A DNA stretch of 64,000 nt. It comes from Isoetes taiwanensis (lineage: Eukaryota > Streptophyta > Lycopodiopsida > Isoetales > Isoetaceae). The position numbers and the translations under genes were made by a program. Shown in pieces: positions 42,000 through 52,129 of the stretch (positions within the stretch are counted from its first letter, which is position 1; each line of letters opens with the position of its first letter). The notes under the pieces are model-generated. The model did no database searches. It was not told where the DNA came from and saw nothing but the letters and a program-made list of their open reading frames with translations. The stretch lies in the NCBI GenBank assembly GCA_021234155.1, contig JAJEKV010000026.1, positions 16,420,283 through 16,484,282 of the forward strand, read 5' to 3'.

Positions 42000-43604
42000 T
42001 GTGACGTTTTTACGTATTTATACGGTCTACTATAATGACACGCATTACAAATACGAGCACGTCACTCCCCAAAGGTACGCTACCATGGGGGTATGGGAAC
42101 TTAATTGCAACCTTACAAAAGGATTAAATTAGCTATGCTAATTTAACACATTATTAATAATAACCTATAACCTAGGAAATTAGGATAATTACCAATTGGG
42201 AAGGCGCACCTGCCCCAATCGATTGGGCAAATGGGGATTGCCAAGTTTGGATGCCAACTTGACCCCTATCCCCGGATCGACTCTGAAGATCGACCAAGGA
42301 AGGCCGAGGGAGGCTGAGCGCCATCAACCACACAGAGAACCGCCATACCGATGCCCCTGTGAAGCCCGCAAAAATGAATCTTCAACCGCCAGAGATGGAG
42401 GCCCCCATGGGAATGACTCGGCCAATTCAGTAGGTGGCTATGTGAATTCTAGTTAACACTTGGTTGTGTCCGTCTTTCTCTGTTCTTTTTGTAATTCAGT
42501 CATAGAAACTAACCCTTGTTTGTACAAACAAGTTCTCTTTATATTCAATTTTGGTTCTTACTCTGAAAGGATGGATTGTTAATTCTTTGTTTGATCTGAC
42601 TCTGAAACGGGGGGGATTACGGGGGGGTAGAGGCCTCTGAACCGTGTACAGTAGTATGCTCCTAGATAGCGCCCTGTAAAGTCCCATTACTTGCGGCCTG
42701 TGCACAAGAACCCACCGGGTCCTAGATGCTATGGTCTGGCTTAGCACCAGACAAGGAACACAGTGGTGACATGAGGGGTGGGGTCTTGCATGAGCATACA
42801 AGGCTCCTGAGACTCCTACAGTGGGCTAGGCCTGATAGCCGGTCACGTAGAGGGCCGGGTATGGGTCCGACACTCCCCAGGTGTAGTGGTGTGATCCGTA
42901 TGGAGCACCATGCACTTTGAGTAGATTTAGGGTGAGTAAGCTCTGCACGGATGCGGGGGTCGCTGATGCGGCACGTATTCTCTAGCTCACCCATGGAACC
43001 ACTGTGATTCTGGAAGGGGACGCCTCCCCGACCTGCCTCATCGGACCAGGCGTCATGAACCTGGAGTAGGCTCAGAGGGTGATGCCCTGAGTCTGCGTCT
43101 CCGGAAGGCTATAGCGAAGCCATAGCATGAATTGACCCATCTGCAAAGTGTGCACAGGAGGGGCGGATGGAGTGGACAACCCTAGCCAATGTTCTCGCCA
43201 GATAACGCCATGCCAAGACTCGGTCTGGCTGATCTCTTGAGGCCCGGCCGTCCGGTCCGATCCCCCACGAGTCTGAGCCGGGGTAGAACCTGGGGTTTGG
43301 GTGTTTTCTTAGGATTAGATGCATATTCTATGCCGTTGGTATTTTGGATGGATGTGCCACCCTTCGTGGTGGTTATTTATGTATATTCGTGCTGTGTGCT
43401 AACCCTTGTATTCATGCTTCCGCGACGTAGGAGTCCCATTGAAGGCGTGGGCCGAATGACCCCTTCGTGTCCTTCTTCGGGCCTCATTTCATAGATGGCC
43501 CGAAATAGACGGAGGGCCCTGCTCATGGTGAGATGATCGCCATGGGAGGGGAAAGTCCCCGTATGTATACGTCCGAGGGTCGTATATATTCAGGGAGCGT
43601 CACA
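42000..43604 (+). repeat. 3' LTR of the chromovirus
   Basis: 1605 bp, TGTGACG...CGTCACA, matching 30497-32084 throughout. It is followed by TSD CCAGA. Confidence 0.95.
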
Positions 43605-43609
43605 CCAGA
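43605..43609. repeat. Target-site duplication CCAGA, right copy
   Basis: Identical to 30492-30496. Confidence 0.93.
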
Positions 43610-43926
43610 CTCACTCAAACGTACAGTTTTGGTCATCTGACTGTAGTATCTGGGCCTCTGATTGCAATTATGACAGGATCAAAAATTGTGAAAGAAATAA
43701 GTGGAATTTCGTAACGCAGGAAGGGATATCATCTCCCTATTATCCTATATGCACTGACTTGGATTTATATGATGAAGCTTCACCATGTCCATTGTGCACT
43801 CAGCCAGCGCTTCTTCTTGGTGATGGCAGTGGCCGCCTGCCTATGGAGAAGGCTCAAAGCATGTTTTGGGGTGAGCACAGCTCCATGCAACGAATCAAAG
43901 ACCAAACCCATCCGAATTTAGCATAG
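43606..43926 (+). pseudogene. Captured exon of an unidentified host gene, Cys/Trp-rich
   Basis: One frame is open from the TSD to TAG near 43926, over 100 codons. It reads VQFWSSDCSIWASDCNYDRI, then CERNKWNFVTQEGISSPYYP, CTDLDLYDEASPCPLC and LLLGDGSGRLPMEKAQSMFW. The Cys and Trp density and lack of low complexity suggest a true protein exon. I do not recognise the family. It lies in the Helitron. The frame upstream of the chromovirus (30380-30496, with FHFFKEEIVSWKAPD) may be its other half, offset by one base. Confidence 0.45.
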
Positions 43927-44925
43927 GGGACCGGTTGCTTTGAAAGAAGGAAGACAAGAAATGGCGAGGCAAGCACATTCTTTGATGAGTCATTGAAGCC
44001 ATGCCCAATTGTGATTCGATCAAGATACATTTTGTTTCTCTATATCTATGGAGTGCCAATGGCCATATCTATGCAAGTTTCAAGCTTTTGTTTATGGAAC
44101 AGAGTTCTGATGTATCACCATGTATACTGTTATTCCTTTATATGATGTTTATTACCCAGGGATAATTATGTTTCTGGTTAGATGAAATGTTTGTGAAAAT
44201 CTTTCTTACAGAGTTTAGAAGCATGGCCGCATGGCACCAGGTGTGTGCAAGATAGAGTCTGTGATAATGGACGGACATCCCACGCATCTCTTCCTCAAAG
44301 AACATTAGTATTTAGATTATTTGTGAGCAAGATGGCTTTTGCATCACATGCCTTCGTGTATTGGAGTTTGAAAAATGCTTATGCCAGAAGTATGTGAATG
44401 ACAAAATGGCCAGGGTTTTAACTTCTTTTCCCGATATATGTTGTGATCTGGACAACATTTTTGTTCTAGAAATTGAGCCAAGGAGGCAGATGATGCAGGA
44501 CATTCAAAACATAGTGAGCTTGGAAGTTATTTGGGTTCAAAATAATGGTTTTGTGGAACTCTATGGCATCACGACCTTTTTTCCTTGCCGGTGGTGGGGA
44601 ATGCCAGTTGGATTCAGATTTCCTGTTGTCTTCAGCACGTTGCAATAGCGAGTCTCCAACATAATGGCCTCGGCATTTTGTGCCCCACGAATTTATTTGC
44701 ATATCTGCTGCTACTGCTTCAGGGCTTGTCTTTGCAGGTTGAGATCTTGTTTGTGCTTTTGTGATTGGGATAGTTGTTTTCTAATCCAGATTGCCTGATC
44801 CTCCTTTGCCCACGTTGCTAGAGTTTGTATTAACTTTGTGTGCTTGGTCATTTTTGTAGGGTGGAACAACATAGATACCCGGGTCTGATCGTGTCTGGTT
44901 TGCTCTAGAAACGAAAAACAGTGCC
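43927..44925. other. Helitron interior, unidentified
   Basis: Contains a 95-codon plus frame (44361-44648: FEKCLCQKYVNDKMARVLTS, then DICCDLDNIFVLEIEP) that could be another captured exon, plus AT-rich spacer. No family recognised. Confidence 0.35.
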
Positions 44926-45060
44926 GAAAATCCCGTGAGCTCAATTTCTGGGGCCTAGTCCCCAGGTTTTAGATGGGTTGTTGCCCTTGCATGTGCCGTC
45001 CCATAACCCGTTGGGTTCCCGTGGACGTAAAAATTTCTTATCTTATCTTATTATTTAGCA
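44926..45060 (+). mobile_element. LINE 3' end with terminal hairpin and (TCTTA)n tail
   Basis: GTCCCATAACCC-GTT-GGGTTCCCGTGGACGTAAAAA followed by (TCTTA)n and ATTA. The stem AACCC/GGGTT (45005-45017) and the GTGGACGTAAAAA end match the 3' ends of the other LINEs here. The 5' extent is uncertain, since only the end is recognisable. Confidence 0.6.
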
Positions 45061-45649
45061 AATTCAAGGTTAGATGTTTTAGCTTTAAGTTGAAATAGAC
45101 GGCAAGAGATACATTCAACATAGTTGAAAGGCCATCCAAAGGGCTTTTTCTAATCGATGTTGCAGGTCTCATTGGTGTGAGATCGAGTAGACAAAGGCAG
45201 AGAGAATACTATTTTTTTGTGTAATCAAGGCTTTTTTCTTGCTAGATACAAGCAAGGGATGTACGATGATAAGCTTCCAAAATTTATGTTTCGTGAGAAG
45301 CTTTAACTTGCTTTATAATGGTAGGAAAACATCATTTATGCTGGCATTTGAAATGGTTACACCTATCCCTTGGTAATAAAAAATTACCCTCCCACAGGAG
45401 GCCAAGTCATAGTAAGTAATCATATGCTTACATCTAAAGGCAACAATGTATTCTTTTCCATAAGGATTTTATTTGCCACATAGTTTGCTGAATTACTGTT
45501 AATTTTGTTTTTTACCCCAAGCTTTGAAATTATATAAGCATTTTCCATTCCCTTGGTACAATGTTTCTCATCTGAATCAGGTCATGCCTTCAATGCAAAC
45601 ATTGGGCGAGTTTTACAATAGATTGTTAGGTAAATTGCATATGTTATTA

Positions 45650-46175
45650 TCCTGATGATGAGCATTATATTTGGAGTCCCAAGCTGATGGATCAATCACT
45701 GCAACTCGTGACACTTCTGGAGAGCAGCTTGGTCGTCGCACAAAGATCACCCTTTCTTTGAAGGAAGATCAGGCAAGAAGTTACTTGCTTCTGCTATTTA
45801 AGTTCTGTTCATTTCTAGACTGGTTAGATGCACGGATATTAACTTGATTATGGTATGATGTGGTTTCTGGTACTATGTTTCATTGCGTTTCTTTAAAGTG
45901 TTTAGTAGATAGTTCTGTAGGAGAATATGCATTTGTCCAGATTGCAAATTAACTTGGTTTTGGTATGGTGTGCATTACTGGTGCTATGTTTCATTGCATA
46001 AGATGAGGACACTGCATTTTGCTTGTTTACGTTCTACTTGTGCATTTCCGTGTTTACATTCCATTTGTCTAACTCGATTCTGTTTATTTCTTCTCCTTTT
46101 CTTAAAAATAAATAATACTGTGTGCAGCTTGAGTATTTGGAAGAAAGGAGGCTGAAAGATCTGATCAAGAAAGCT
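45650..46175 (+). pseudogene. HSP90 N-terminal ATPase domain fragment, two exons
   Basis: Exon 1 (about 45650-45778) reads PDDEHYIW, then ESQADGSITATRDTSGEQLG and RRTKITLSLKEDQ. Exon 2 (46127-46175) reads LEYLEERRLKDLIKK. Together these match the HSP90 N-terminal domain (ESQAGGSF..TRDT.GE.LGRGTKI.L.LKEDQ-LEYLEERRLKDLIKK), a cytosolic chaperone ATPase. The conserved GRGTK is GRRTK here, and one base is missing at the YIW-ES join. The 5' splice site reads GC (CAG|GCAAGA) and the 3' site is GTGCAG. After KK the frame leaves HSP90 and continues into foreign sequence to a stop at 46358. A Helitron capture. Confidence 0.85.
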
Positions 46176-46358
46176 GTTTTGCATGCTAGAGATGGTGGTT
46201 GTTTGAGATCAATAAGCTTTGCTGAAATGAAGGGGAATGGAAAATCTTGTCATGCAAGTCTCATGCTCCATGGTATTCAAGTTACTTGTCTCATTATGGA
46301 GAAACAACATTTGCTGTGGCATTATCGTGAGGCAGAAGACTTTGATCCTATGTTGTAA
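46176..46358 (+). pseudogene. Second captured exon fused in frame to HSP90
   Basis: The HSP90 frame runs on as AVLHARDGGCLRSISFAEMK, then KSCHASLMLHGIQVTCLIME and HYREAEDFDPML. The stop codon overlaps a good splice donor (TTGTAAGTT), so the exon may truly end just before it. I do not recognise the source gene. It makes a chimeric open frame of 78 codons from 46122. Confidence 0.45.
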
Positions 46359-48072
46359 GTTGTACTGCCTTTTAAGAACCAATTTGTACTGCAGTAAGCA
46401 GTTTCGATTTGAACTACCAAACAATTTTTGTAGCAACATATCTGCACTATTTTTCTGCATTCACTCTTTGCTATAGCAATTGAGTTGGATAATGCATTTG
46501 TTTATGGGTCATTTCATCAATCAAGTCAGAATTTCATATGGCATGCAAACACTATCACCTTGAACTTACTGAATTGTGCATGCAGTGAATCTTGCTATGC
46601 CAGACTGCAGTGGAAGAAAAGGTGTTTCCTCCGTTTGGCATTTGTAACATGGTGGTTGTGATATTCAGATGTGTTTTATGCCAGGGTTGATCATCATTCC
46701 CAAGGGGAAATGAAAATCCTGCACATTTCAGATCTGTGCGAATGAGCTGGAATGGAGTGATATCTAGGATTGTTAAAGAAGATGAAAGAATTAATTTTAC
46801 TGCTATAACTACTGTCTGGACCCGCTTTGTGATCAGTTGACATGTAAGTTATCGAGGGTCAATATGTTGTACTTGACATGTGGGATATTTTTTCATTAAG
46901 ATTAAAAAATCAATACAATTCTTTTGAATTTAGTTCTCTGTAAGTCTGTTCATGAATGCCAGCATATGTTTTGGCTGAAACTAAACTGACAGAAAGAGAT
47001 CTTCTATTTATGGAGCAGAATAAATAACATAAGTAGACATACCTCTAGGTCATCACACCATGGTAGTATAAGCAGAAGGTACGACTGTTTTAAGCCTTAC
47101 AATTTTTTAAGTAGGCAGGTAGATTAAACTTACTTCTTTGGCTGTCAAAGTGATGATGGAAAGAAAACAAAACATTTAGAAGCTTTGCCTTTATAGGATC
47201 ACTATCTATTGAAGTTGTTTTCAAATATGATAGATTTGTTTATGCAGGAGTAGTGGCGATCTTGCAATATAATGATGCTCACATGGGGGAAAAGATACGA
47301 TTTGCACTTGAATTGCTTCCAGCTAATGTCGGTGGTCAAGAGTAGGTTGAGGCTCAGGATACTCTCACTGCCAATGATTAAATAAGTTATTAGGCTTTGA
47401 TTCTAATTAACTGCAAAATGATGTGCAACACCATCGATACATCTCTATTCATGCACAAGTTTTTTGTGCTTAGATTTAACGGTGTATGCTAGAGTTACTA
47501 TTGCTTTAGCTGACCCGTGCCACTGTCTTCTCAGGATAGAAAGAAAAGTCAATAAGGTTGAGAGAGAGTACATTGAAGTCCTTATATTTGTCTTAACAAT
47601 CATTGACTGGTCAACTAGCATAGTCATTGGCCAACTGGCATGAAAACGACCTCAGAGCCTCAGATCAGATCGTCACATAGAAGTTGTTTACAAATATAAA
47701 GAATGCACTTTTTGCCATTGCTTTGAACAAGTTTATCTTTCAAAGTCAAATAACTTATGATCATGTTGCAACATATTAATCCCAAATGTAGGTCACAACT
47801 TTACATTGAGGACCTAACATCATTTAATAACTGGAGAGAGATTTGGTACAATAAAACCCTATAATAAAGGGAATGTTTGGACATAGTCCTATATGGTAAA
47901 AATTAACCTCAAAAGTAGGTTAGATCATAAATGTCTCTAACAAAATGTTTGGACACAATTCTATGTGGTCAAAACACATCCCCACATTCAATAAACACAA
48001 ACCCAACATGAAGCATTATTTTTCTTTAGCTATTTTTTGTTAGTTTCTTTTTTAAATTACACCTAGCAAGAA
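46359..48072. other. Helitron interior, no gene recognised
   Basis: AT-rich. One exon-like frame at 47247-47343 (VVAILQYNDAHMGEKIRFAL, stop) follows a TTTATGCAG acceptor-like site. Nothing else is supported. Confidence 0.4.
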
Positions 48073-48100
48073 GCCCAGCAACGCTGGGCACTTTTTCTAG
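48073..48100 (+). repeat. Helitron 3' terminus (hairpin plus CTAG)
   Basis: A 7-bp perfect stem GCCCAGC/GCTGGGC with loop AAC, then ACTTTTT and CTAG, next base T. This is the signal that ends rolling-circle transfer in Helitrons. Confidence 0.88.
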
Positions 48101-49002
48101 TACCAATATAAAGGTGAATCCAGTGGTCATTAAATTCTCACAGGTCGTTAAGAATCAAGTGAAGACTCGAATAGTGGTGGTATAGTTTAAAATTAAAATT
48201 TCTCTTGTGAGATATAAACCCTAAACCCTAAACCCTAAAACCTGAAGGGCCATTGATTTTAGCCTTTTTTTTTCAATGGTCAAGAACCAATGGCTCACAA
48301 CAAAAGCCCTCTTTTTGTGTGTGTGGTGCATAATGGGCACATGAAGGGCTTGAAGGGCGCATGTAGTGCAGTTTCCCCGCCGGCAACACATTTCTTATCA
48401 TAACTTTTGATCCAGAGCTCTGTTTGAGATGATTTTTATTGCGTTGGAAAACTCTCTCCAAGATCTTTTTGATAGTTTATGATTTAGTTATCTATGCTAA
48501 AACAGCAATTTTTCGGCCGGGTTTGGTAGGCTTTCACATCCTACCAGCTGATTAATACAGGATTGCGCTATTGGATATTGTCTTATAGCTCATTCCGAAT
48601 GAAGCTTGCAAAAAATTACCATGCATTTTTAGATTTTGAGGCAGTTATTAAGCAAATTCCAAGGCTTCTAGATCCTTGTGCTAACAAGCAGAAAAGTTCC
48701 CCACTTTGGTTTCTCACCACAAGAATCCATGGAGGCCAAAGGCTGTTGTTAAATTCCAGTTGAAAAATGTTTGTGTATGGGTGTTGCAAACTTTATGACT
48801 TTCAAAATAATGGGATCAATATGCTCTATCTTTATGGTAACTTTTACTTATGTTCTATTTGTTTTATTGTGATCAAATTCAAAAGCTACAGGTGATGAAA
48901 GCCTCAAATGAATTCTAGTTTTTTTTCCTTTTGAATTCTAAAACTTTTTGTCACGGGGGCGTTCCTAAGGCCTCCGGGGGCCAAATTTTTTTTTTTTTTT
49001 TT
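48101..49002. other. Non-coding region with telomere-like motif
   Basis: No gene recognised. Three CCCTAAA units at 48219-48240 match the common plant telomere motif, too short for a telomeric block. GGGCC-rich and T-run sequence at 48955-49003 adjoins the second foldback copy, as a shorter version does at 27361. Confidence 0.45.
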
Positions 49003-49375
49003 TTGCAACACAAACCATTAATATCCAACATATAAAAAATTAAATCCCCAACACATAACAACCATTGACATTAACAACCAACACATAACTACTATTGACA
49101 TTAATTAACACAACCATTGGGTCCAACACATTTAAATTAAAATCCCCCTTAAACCCCCTTTGGTTTGGGTGCATATTCACACGGGGGGGGTGACTCCGGG
49201 CAACGAGATCTGTTGGATAGGCATATTCACCCCTTATTCCTTAATCTACACCGTACGTAAAGTTCCTCGTTTGTGGGGTATGCAAGTACAAAATTTGCTA
49301 TACTGTATAACAAGATTCGCAAAATACTATAAGATTTCAAGCAGAATACTATATGGTGTTGATTTCATACGTGCA
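49003..49375. mobile_element. Partial second copy of the foldback element
   Basis: The left arm (CCAACACATAACTAC ... CACGGGGGGGGTGAC) and the core up to GATTTCATACGT match 27390-27690 at about 95 percent by eye. The right inverted arm is absent, replaced by GCATCACAAAAATTACAGG. Confidence 0.8.
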
Positions 49376-50071
49376 TCACAAAAATTACAGGTAGCTACAC
49401 ATAAGAACATATGTTCTTGCGTCAAGATATATGTTCACATTTTTTTAAAGGGCTTATTTGCATCTTCACTCCATATTTTTCCTACCATTGTTTGTTTGTA
49501 CAAGTACCCAAATTGGGAACATGGTATAACTTTTATAGTAAAATCTTCCTATGGAAAGGTTTTTTTTAAATGCTATGCTTTTCAACATGTCCCAAAATAT
49601 ATCCCTTACTATCTAAGCATTGAGGAGAACATTGCCTATGGAAAGGTTTTTTTTAAATGCTATGCTTTTCAACATGTCCCAAAATATATCCCTTACTATC
49701 TAAGCATTGAGGAGAAAGGAAAAAAAAAATTATTTCATTTCATTATGCTCACGATAAAACGGGTTGGACAAAAAACAAAGGTTTTAATCAAAATAGACAA
49801 TTACTGTATTCTTTTAAAGGCAATTTAAAGTGCAAATTGTATGAAAAGGACTGGAAGACATTTAATGCTTTTCTATCAAACCAAATTAGCAAGTGCTTTG
49901 ACCAATACATAGATGGAATGAGATGATATATATAATTGAGAGCAAGTAGTCAATATGATTGTATGTGTAATGTGTGAGTTTGGCTTTATTCGTGTGTGCA
50001 TTCATGAACCCAAGACAGTGGTAGTATGAACGTTATGTTTGTGTCATTATACAATTACTAGTAGATGGCGA
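49376..50071. other. Non-coding region with perfect 87-bp tandem duplication
   Basis: 49548-49634 is repeated exactly at 49635 onward (about 80 identical bases, beginning CCTATGGAAAGG and ending ATTGAGGAGAA). The period is a multiple of three, so an open frame (49160-49828) carries the 29 residues twice. The frame itself has no recognisable domain and starts inside the foldback copy, so it is probably fortuitous. Confidence 0.65.
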
Positions 50072-50219
50072 TCATAAAACAACTTGTGGAAATGAATAGA
50101 TGTAATGGGTACATGTGATGATAGTTGAATGTGGAATGCACATGCTCTTTCTTCATTGGATACACAAGAAATGCTATGTACATCAAGATGGAAATAAAAT
50201 TTGCACACTGGCTATCTGC

Positions 50220-51297
50220 CCTTTTTTTTTTTTTTTTGAGAGAATACTACAGGAGTCAAGAATATATTTTCCAAAAGCTGCAGATATATCTTGAATGTTC
50301 AAAATCCTTTTGCAAGAGTAGAGAAGATGAGAAAAGAAACAGGAATAACATGAGAAATCTGCCACATTTCTCAAAGAAGCTGCCAATGCCCCTATATTTT
50401 GATCAGAACTGCAAATTAGTTAGCCAGAAAATGAACCCAAATGAGATGCTGCATTGTCGGGAAGTGAAACAATCAACCTGAAGCTAGCTAGACACATAAG
50501 CCCACCCACCAGACTTCCCCTCAAAAATCTGGCTTATGATATAAAGGCGTCATCCTGTACCACAACATATCCCTAGCTCGGCAATCACAATTGAGTCCAT
50601 TTCTTTAAACGGATCTGTAGAATGGATCAAACTACCCTGTTCTTTTCAAGAAAGACAACTCTAAACCTTTCTGCTAGCAAGAAAGAGCAAAAGGAAGAGA
50701 AGGAAATCAAACTGCTGTTTAAAGAACCTGGAATAAGATGATACTGCAAGTAGCCAAATAACTAGAAGAATTCTTTCCTCAAGAGCTAAACATGATTTCG
50801 CTCCACCTTATGGACACATGTATCCTTTCGGTGTGTTCCTATCAGGAGAAAATAGGTTGTCTTTGCAATTTTCCAGGCCGGCTCAATCACAAAGATCCAG
50901 ATAAAAGATCCAGATATGATGGCTGGAAGTCTTTGGATTGCAGAAAAATCACAAAAACCTGCCAAGATCCTCCATGCTTGCAAGGAAACATAATGCATCT
51001 GATGCATTAGAGCAAAAAGATCCACGTTAGTGGATTACCTGTAAGCCTTTGAGAGAATTGCCCTGAAAAAGACTTCAAGAAAAGAGGAACCAGCAGCCTT
51101 GATTTGTACAGATCCTCTAAATTGACAGAAGGAGCCTCCTACTAGCCCTATGGATTTCGAAATCTCCTCAAGAATGCAGCAGCAGTGCCGAATTGAGAGA
51201 AGAGGAGGGCGGCCTCCCTTTTCTCCCACCGCCCTAGCCGCTAGCCGCTACCTGCGCCAAGAAGCATTTTCAAATATCCTCGAAAATAATCGTTTTT
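50220..51297 (-). mobile_element. Retrocopy of an unidentified spliced transcript (poly(A), 9-bp TSD)
   Basis: Flanked by GCTATCTGC at 50211-50219 and 51298-51306. Copy B at 62057-62066 has the site once, so this is an insertion with a 9-bp duplication. On the minus strand it ends in A17, the mark of LINE-mediated reverse transcription. The 5' part is GC-rich (GGCGCAGGTAGCGGCTAGCG), like a 5' UTR. Minus frames (51035-51229 and 50786-51025) are short and unrecognised. It may copy a long non-coding RNA or mRNA UTR, or be a SINE-like family. Confidence 0.82.
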
Positions 51298-51539
51298 GCT
51301 ATCTGCTTTGTAGTCATGGTTGTGGGAAAACCCAAGATGTTCAAACGTTGAACCATGAAAACCAAGAGTTATAACTGTATGTTGGAGGGAAAAAGAATAA
51401 ATAATAACATGGCTTCCTACTTATCAAGTGGAGTGAAACAGATATTGGAAATGAGAAACCATTATTTCAAGAAGGAAAAAATATGAAAAGTGAAGAATAC
51501 AACATCCATTATGTGTGTAAAAAATTTGGAATGATTGGT

Positions 51540-51954
51540 AGATCCCCTCGCTACATTGTGCAGGGCTACAATAATATGGATGGTATCAAGTATTTTAGGC
51601 TTGCAGTAGATTCATTGTTGTCATATTGGAAGACTTTATGCTTTGCATTTAAAATTGGACATCAAGATGAATCAATTTTCAATTTCTACCACAGACTACT
51701 CCACTTGTACTTCCATGTTTCAGCCCTGTAATCGATGCACCCATGATCAAGTCTTTTTAATCCCAACATAATTTGTGATTAGGTCCTCTTAGTCTTGAAA
51801 AGCTTACCTTATGTCTTGTAAAACAAATCTAGATCCAAATATAGCTATAAGAATGAATGAATGAATATCCTAGAGTAATTGAATGAAGCAGTCTTCAATT
51901 TTGTGGGAAGAACGTTGTGCAAAAAACCTTAACGCAAAAGACAATGGCAACAAA
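51540..51954. repeat. Dispersed repeat R, copy 2 (truncated)
   Basis: Matches 18229-18645 and 62625-63036. Its start is cut by a deletion (AGAT microhomology) and its end by the LINE. Confidence 0.88.
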
Positions 51955-51965
51955 TAGAATAGAAT

Positions 51966-51967
<2 letters not shown>

Positions 51968-52009
<42 letters not shown>

Positions 52010-52032
52010 CGTCCATTGAGACCAATCGGCCT
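51968..52032 (-). repeat. LINE 3' tail and terminal hairpin
   Basis: Minus strand: AGGCC-GATT-GGTCT stem (one G.U pair), CAATGGACGATA, then A40 and (CTATT)n. The upstream GGTTTTTCCC...AAAACCC..GGGGTTTT motif lies at 52060-52115. Confidence 0.75.
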
Positions 52033-52129
52033 ATGGGACCTAGAAGGAGCGCAGCAAACTTATTACTGTCCGGGTTAAAAAACCCCCGCCCCGAAGGGTT
52101 TTGGAGGGAAAAACCGTGGCAGTAATAAG

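Larger units (their letters stand above)
30497..43604 (+). mobile_element. Complete Ty3/gypsy chromovirus with extra ORFs upstream of gag
   Basis: A 13.1-kb element: LTRs of 1588 and 1605 bp (TGTGACG...CGTCACA), TSD CCAGA, PBS TGGTATCAGAGC (initiator tRNA-Met type) and a PPT before the 3' LTR. Internal order: a 4.9-kb leader holding a histone-H3-like frame and two further ORFs, then gag, protease, RT, RNase H, integrase and chromodomain. The chromodomain at the C-terminus and RT-RH-IN order define a chromovirus. It is inserted within the Helitron. Most ORFs have shifts, but RT, IN and the chromodomain are well preserved, so the insertion is young. Confidence 0.95.
29023..48100 (+). mobile_element. 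Helitron with captured gene fragments, interrupted by a chromovirus
   Basis: The 3' end is textbook: hairpin GCCCAGC-AAC-GCTGGGC (48073-48089), 7 spacer bases and CTAG (48097-48100), followed by T. The 5' end is TCTATC or, 4 bp later, TCTATATATAATAATAAAGC (29023/29027), preceded by A, as in plant Helitrons, which insert between A and T without duplication. Removing the chromovirus and one TSD copy leaves about 6.0 kb. No Rep/helicase ORF is seen, so it is non-autonomous. Its cargo includes an HSP90 exon pair (45650-46175), an unidentified exon (43606-43926) and other spliced-looking pieces. That both ends belong to the same element is inferred from their orientation and fit. Confidence 0.7.
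50072..51954. repeat. Tandem segment copy A, left part
   Basis: Matches copy B (61918-63036) in the same orientation, apart from the 1078-bp retrocopy at 50220-51297 and a loss of about 325 bp at 51539, where AGAT occurs at both ends of the missing piece in copy B. It includes part of repeat R (51540-51954). It ends where the LINE tail begins. It continues past the LINE at 61475. Confidence 0.85.

Noticed and set aside
48219..48240. Telomere or interstitial telomeric array (CCCTAAA)n
   Set aside because: Only three units. Such short runs are common in plant DNA. A similar short motif occurs near 19310.
49160..49828. 222-codon open frame as a gene
   Set aside because: It starts inside the foldback element, has no domain, and its length comes partly from a recent exact 87-bp duplication.
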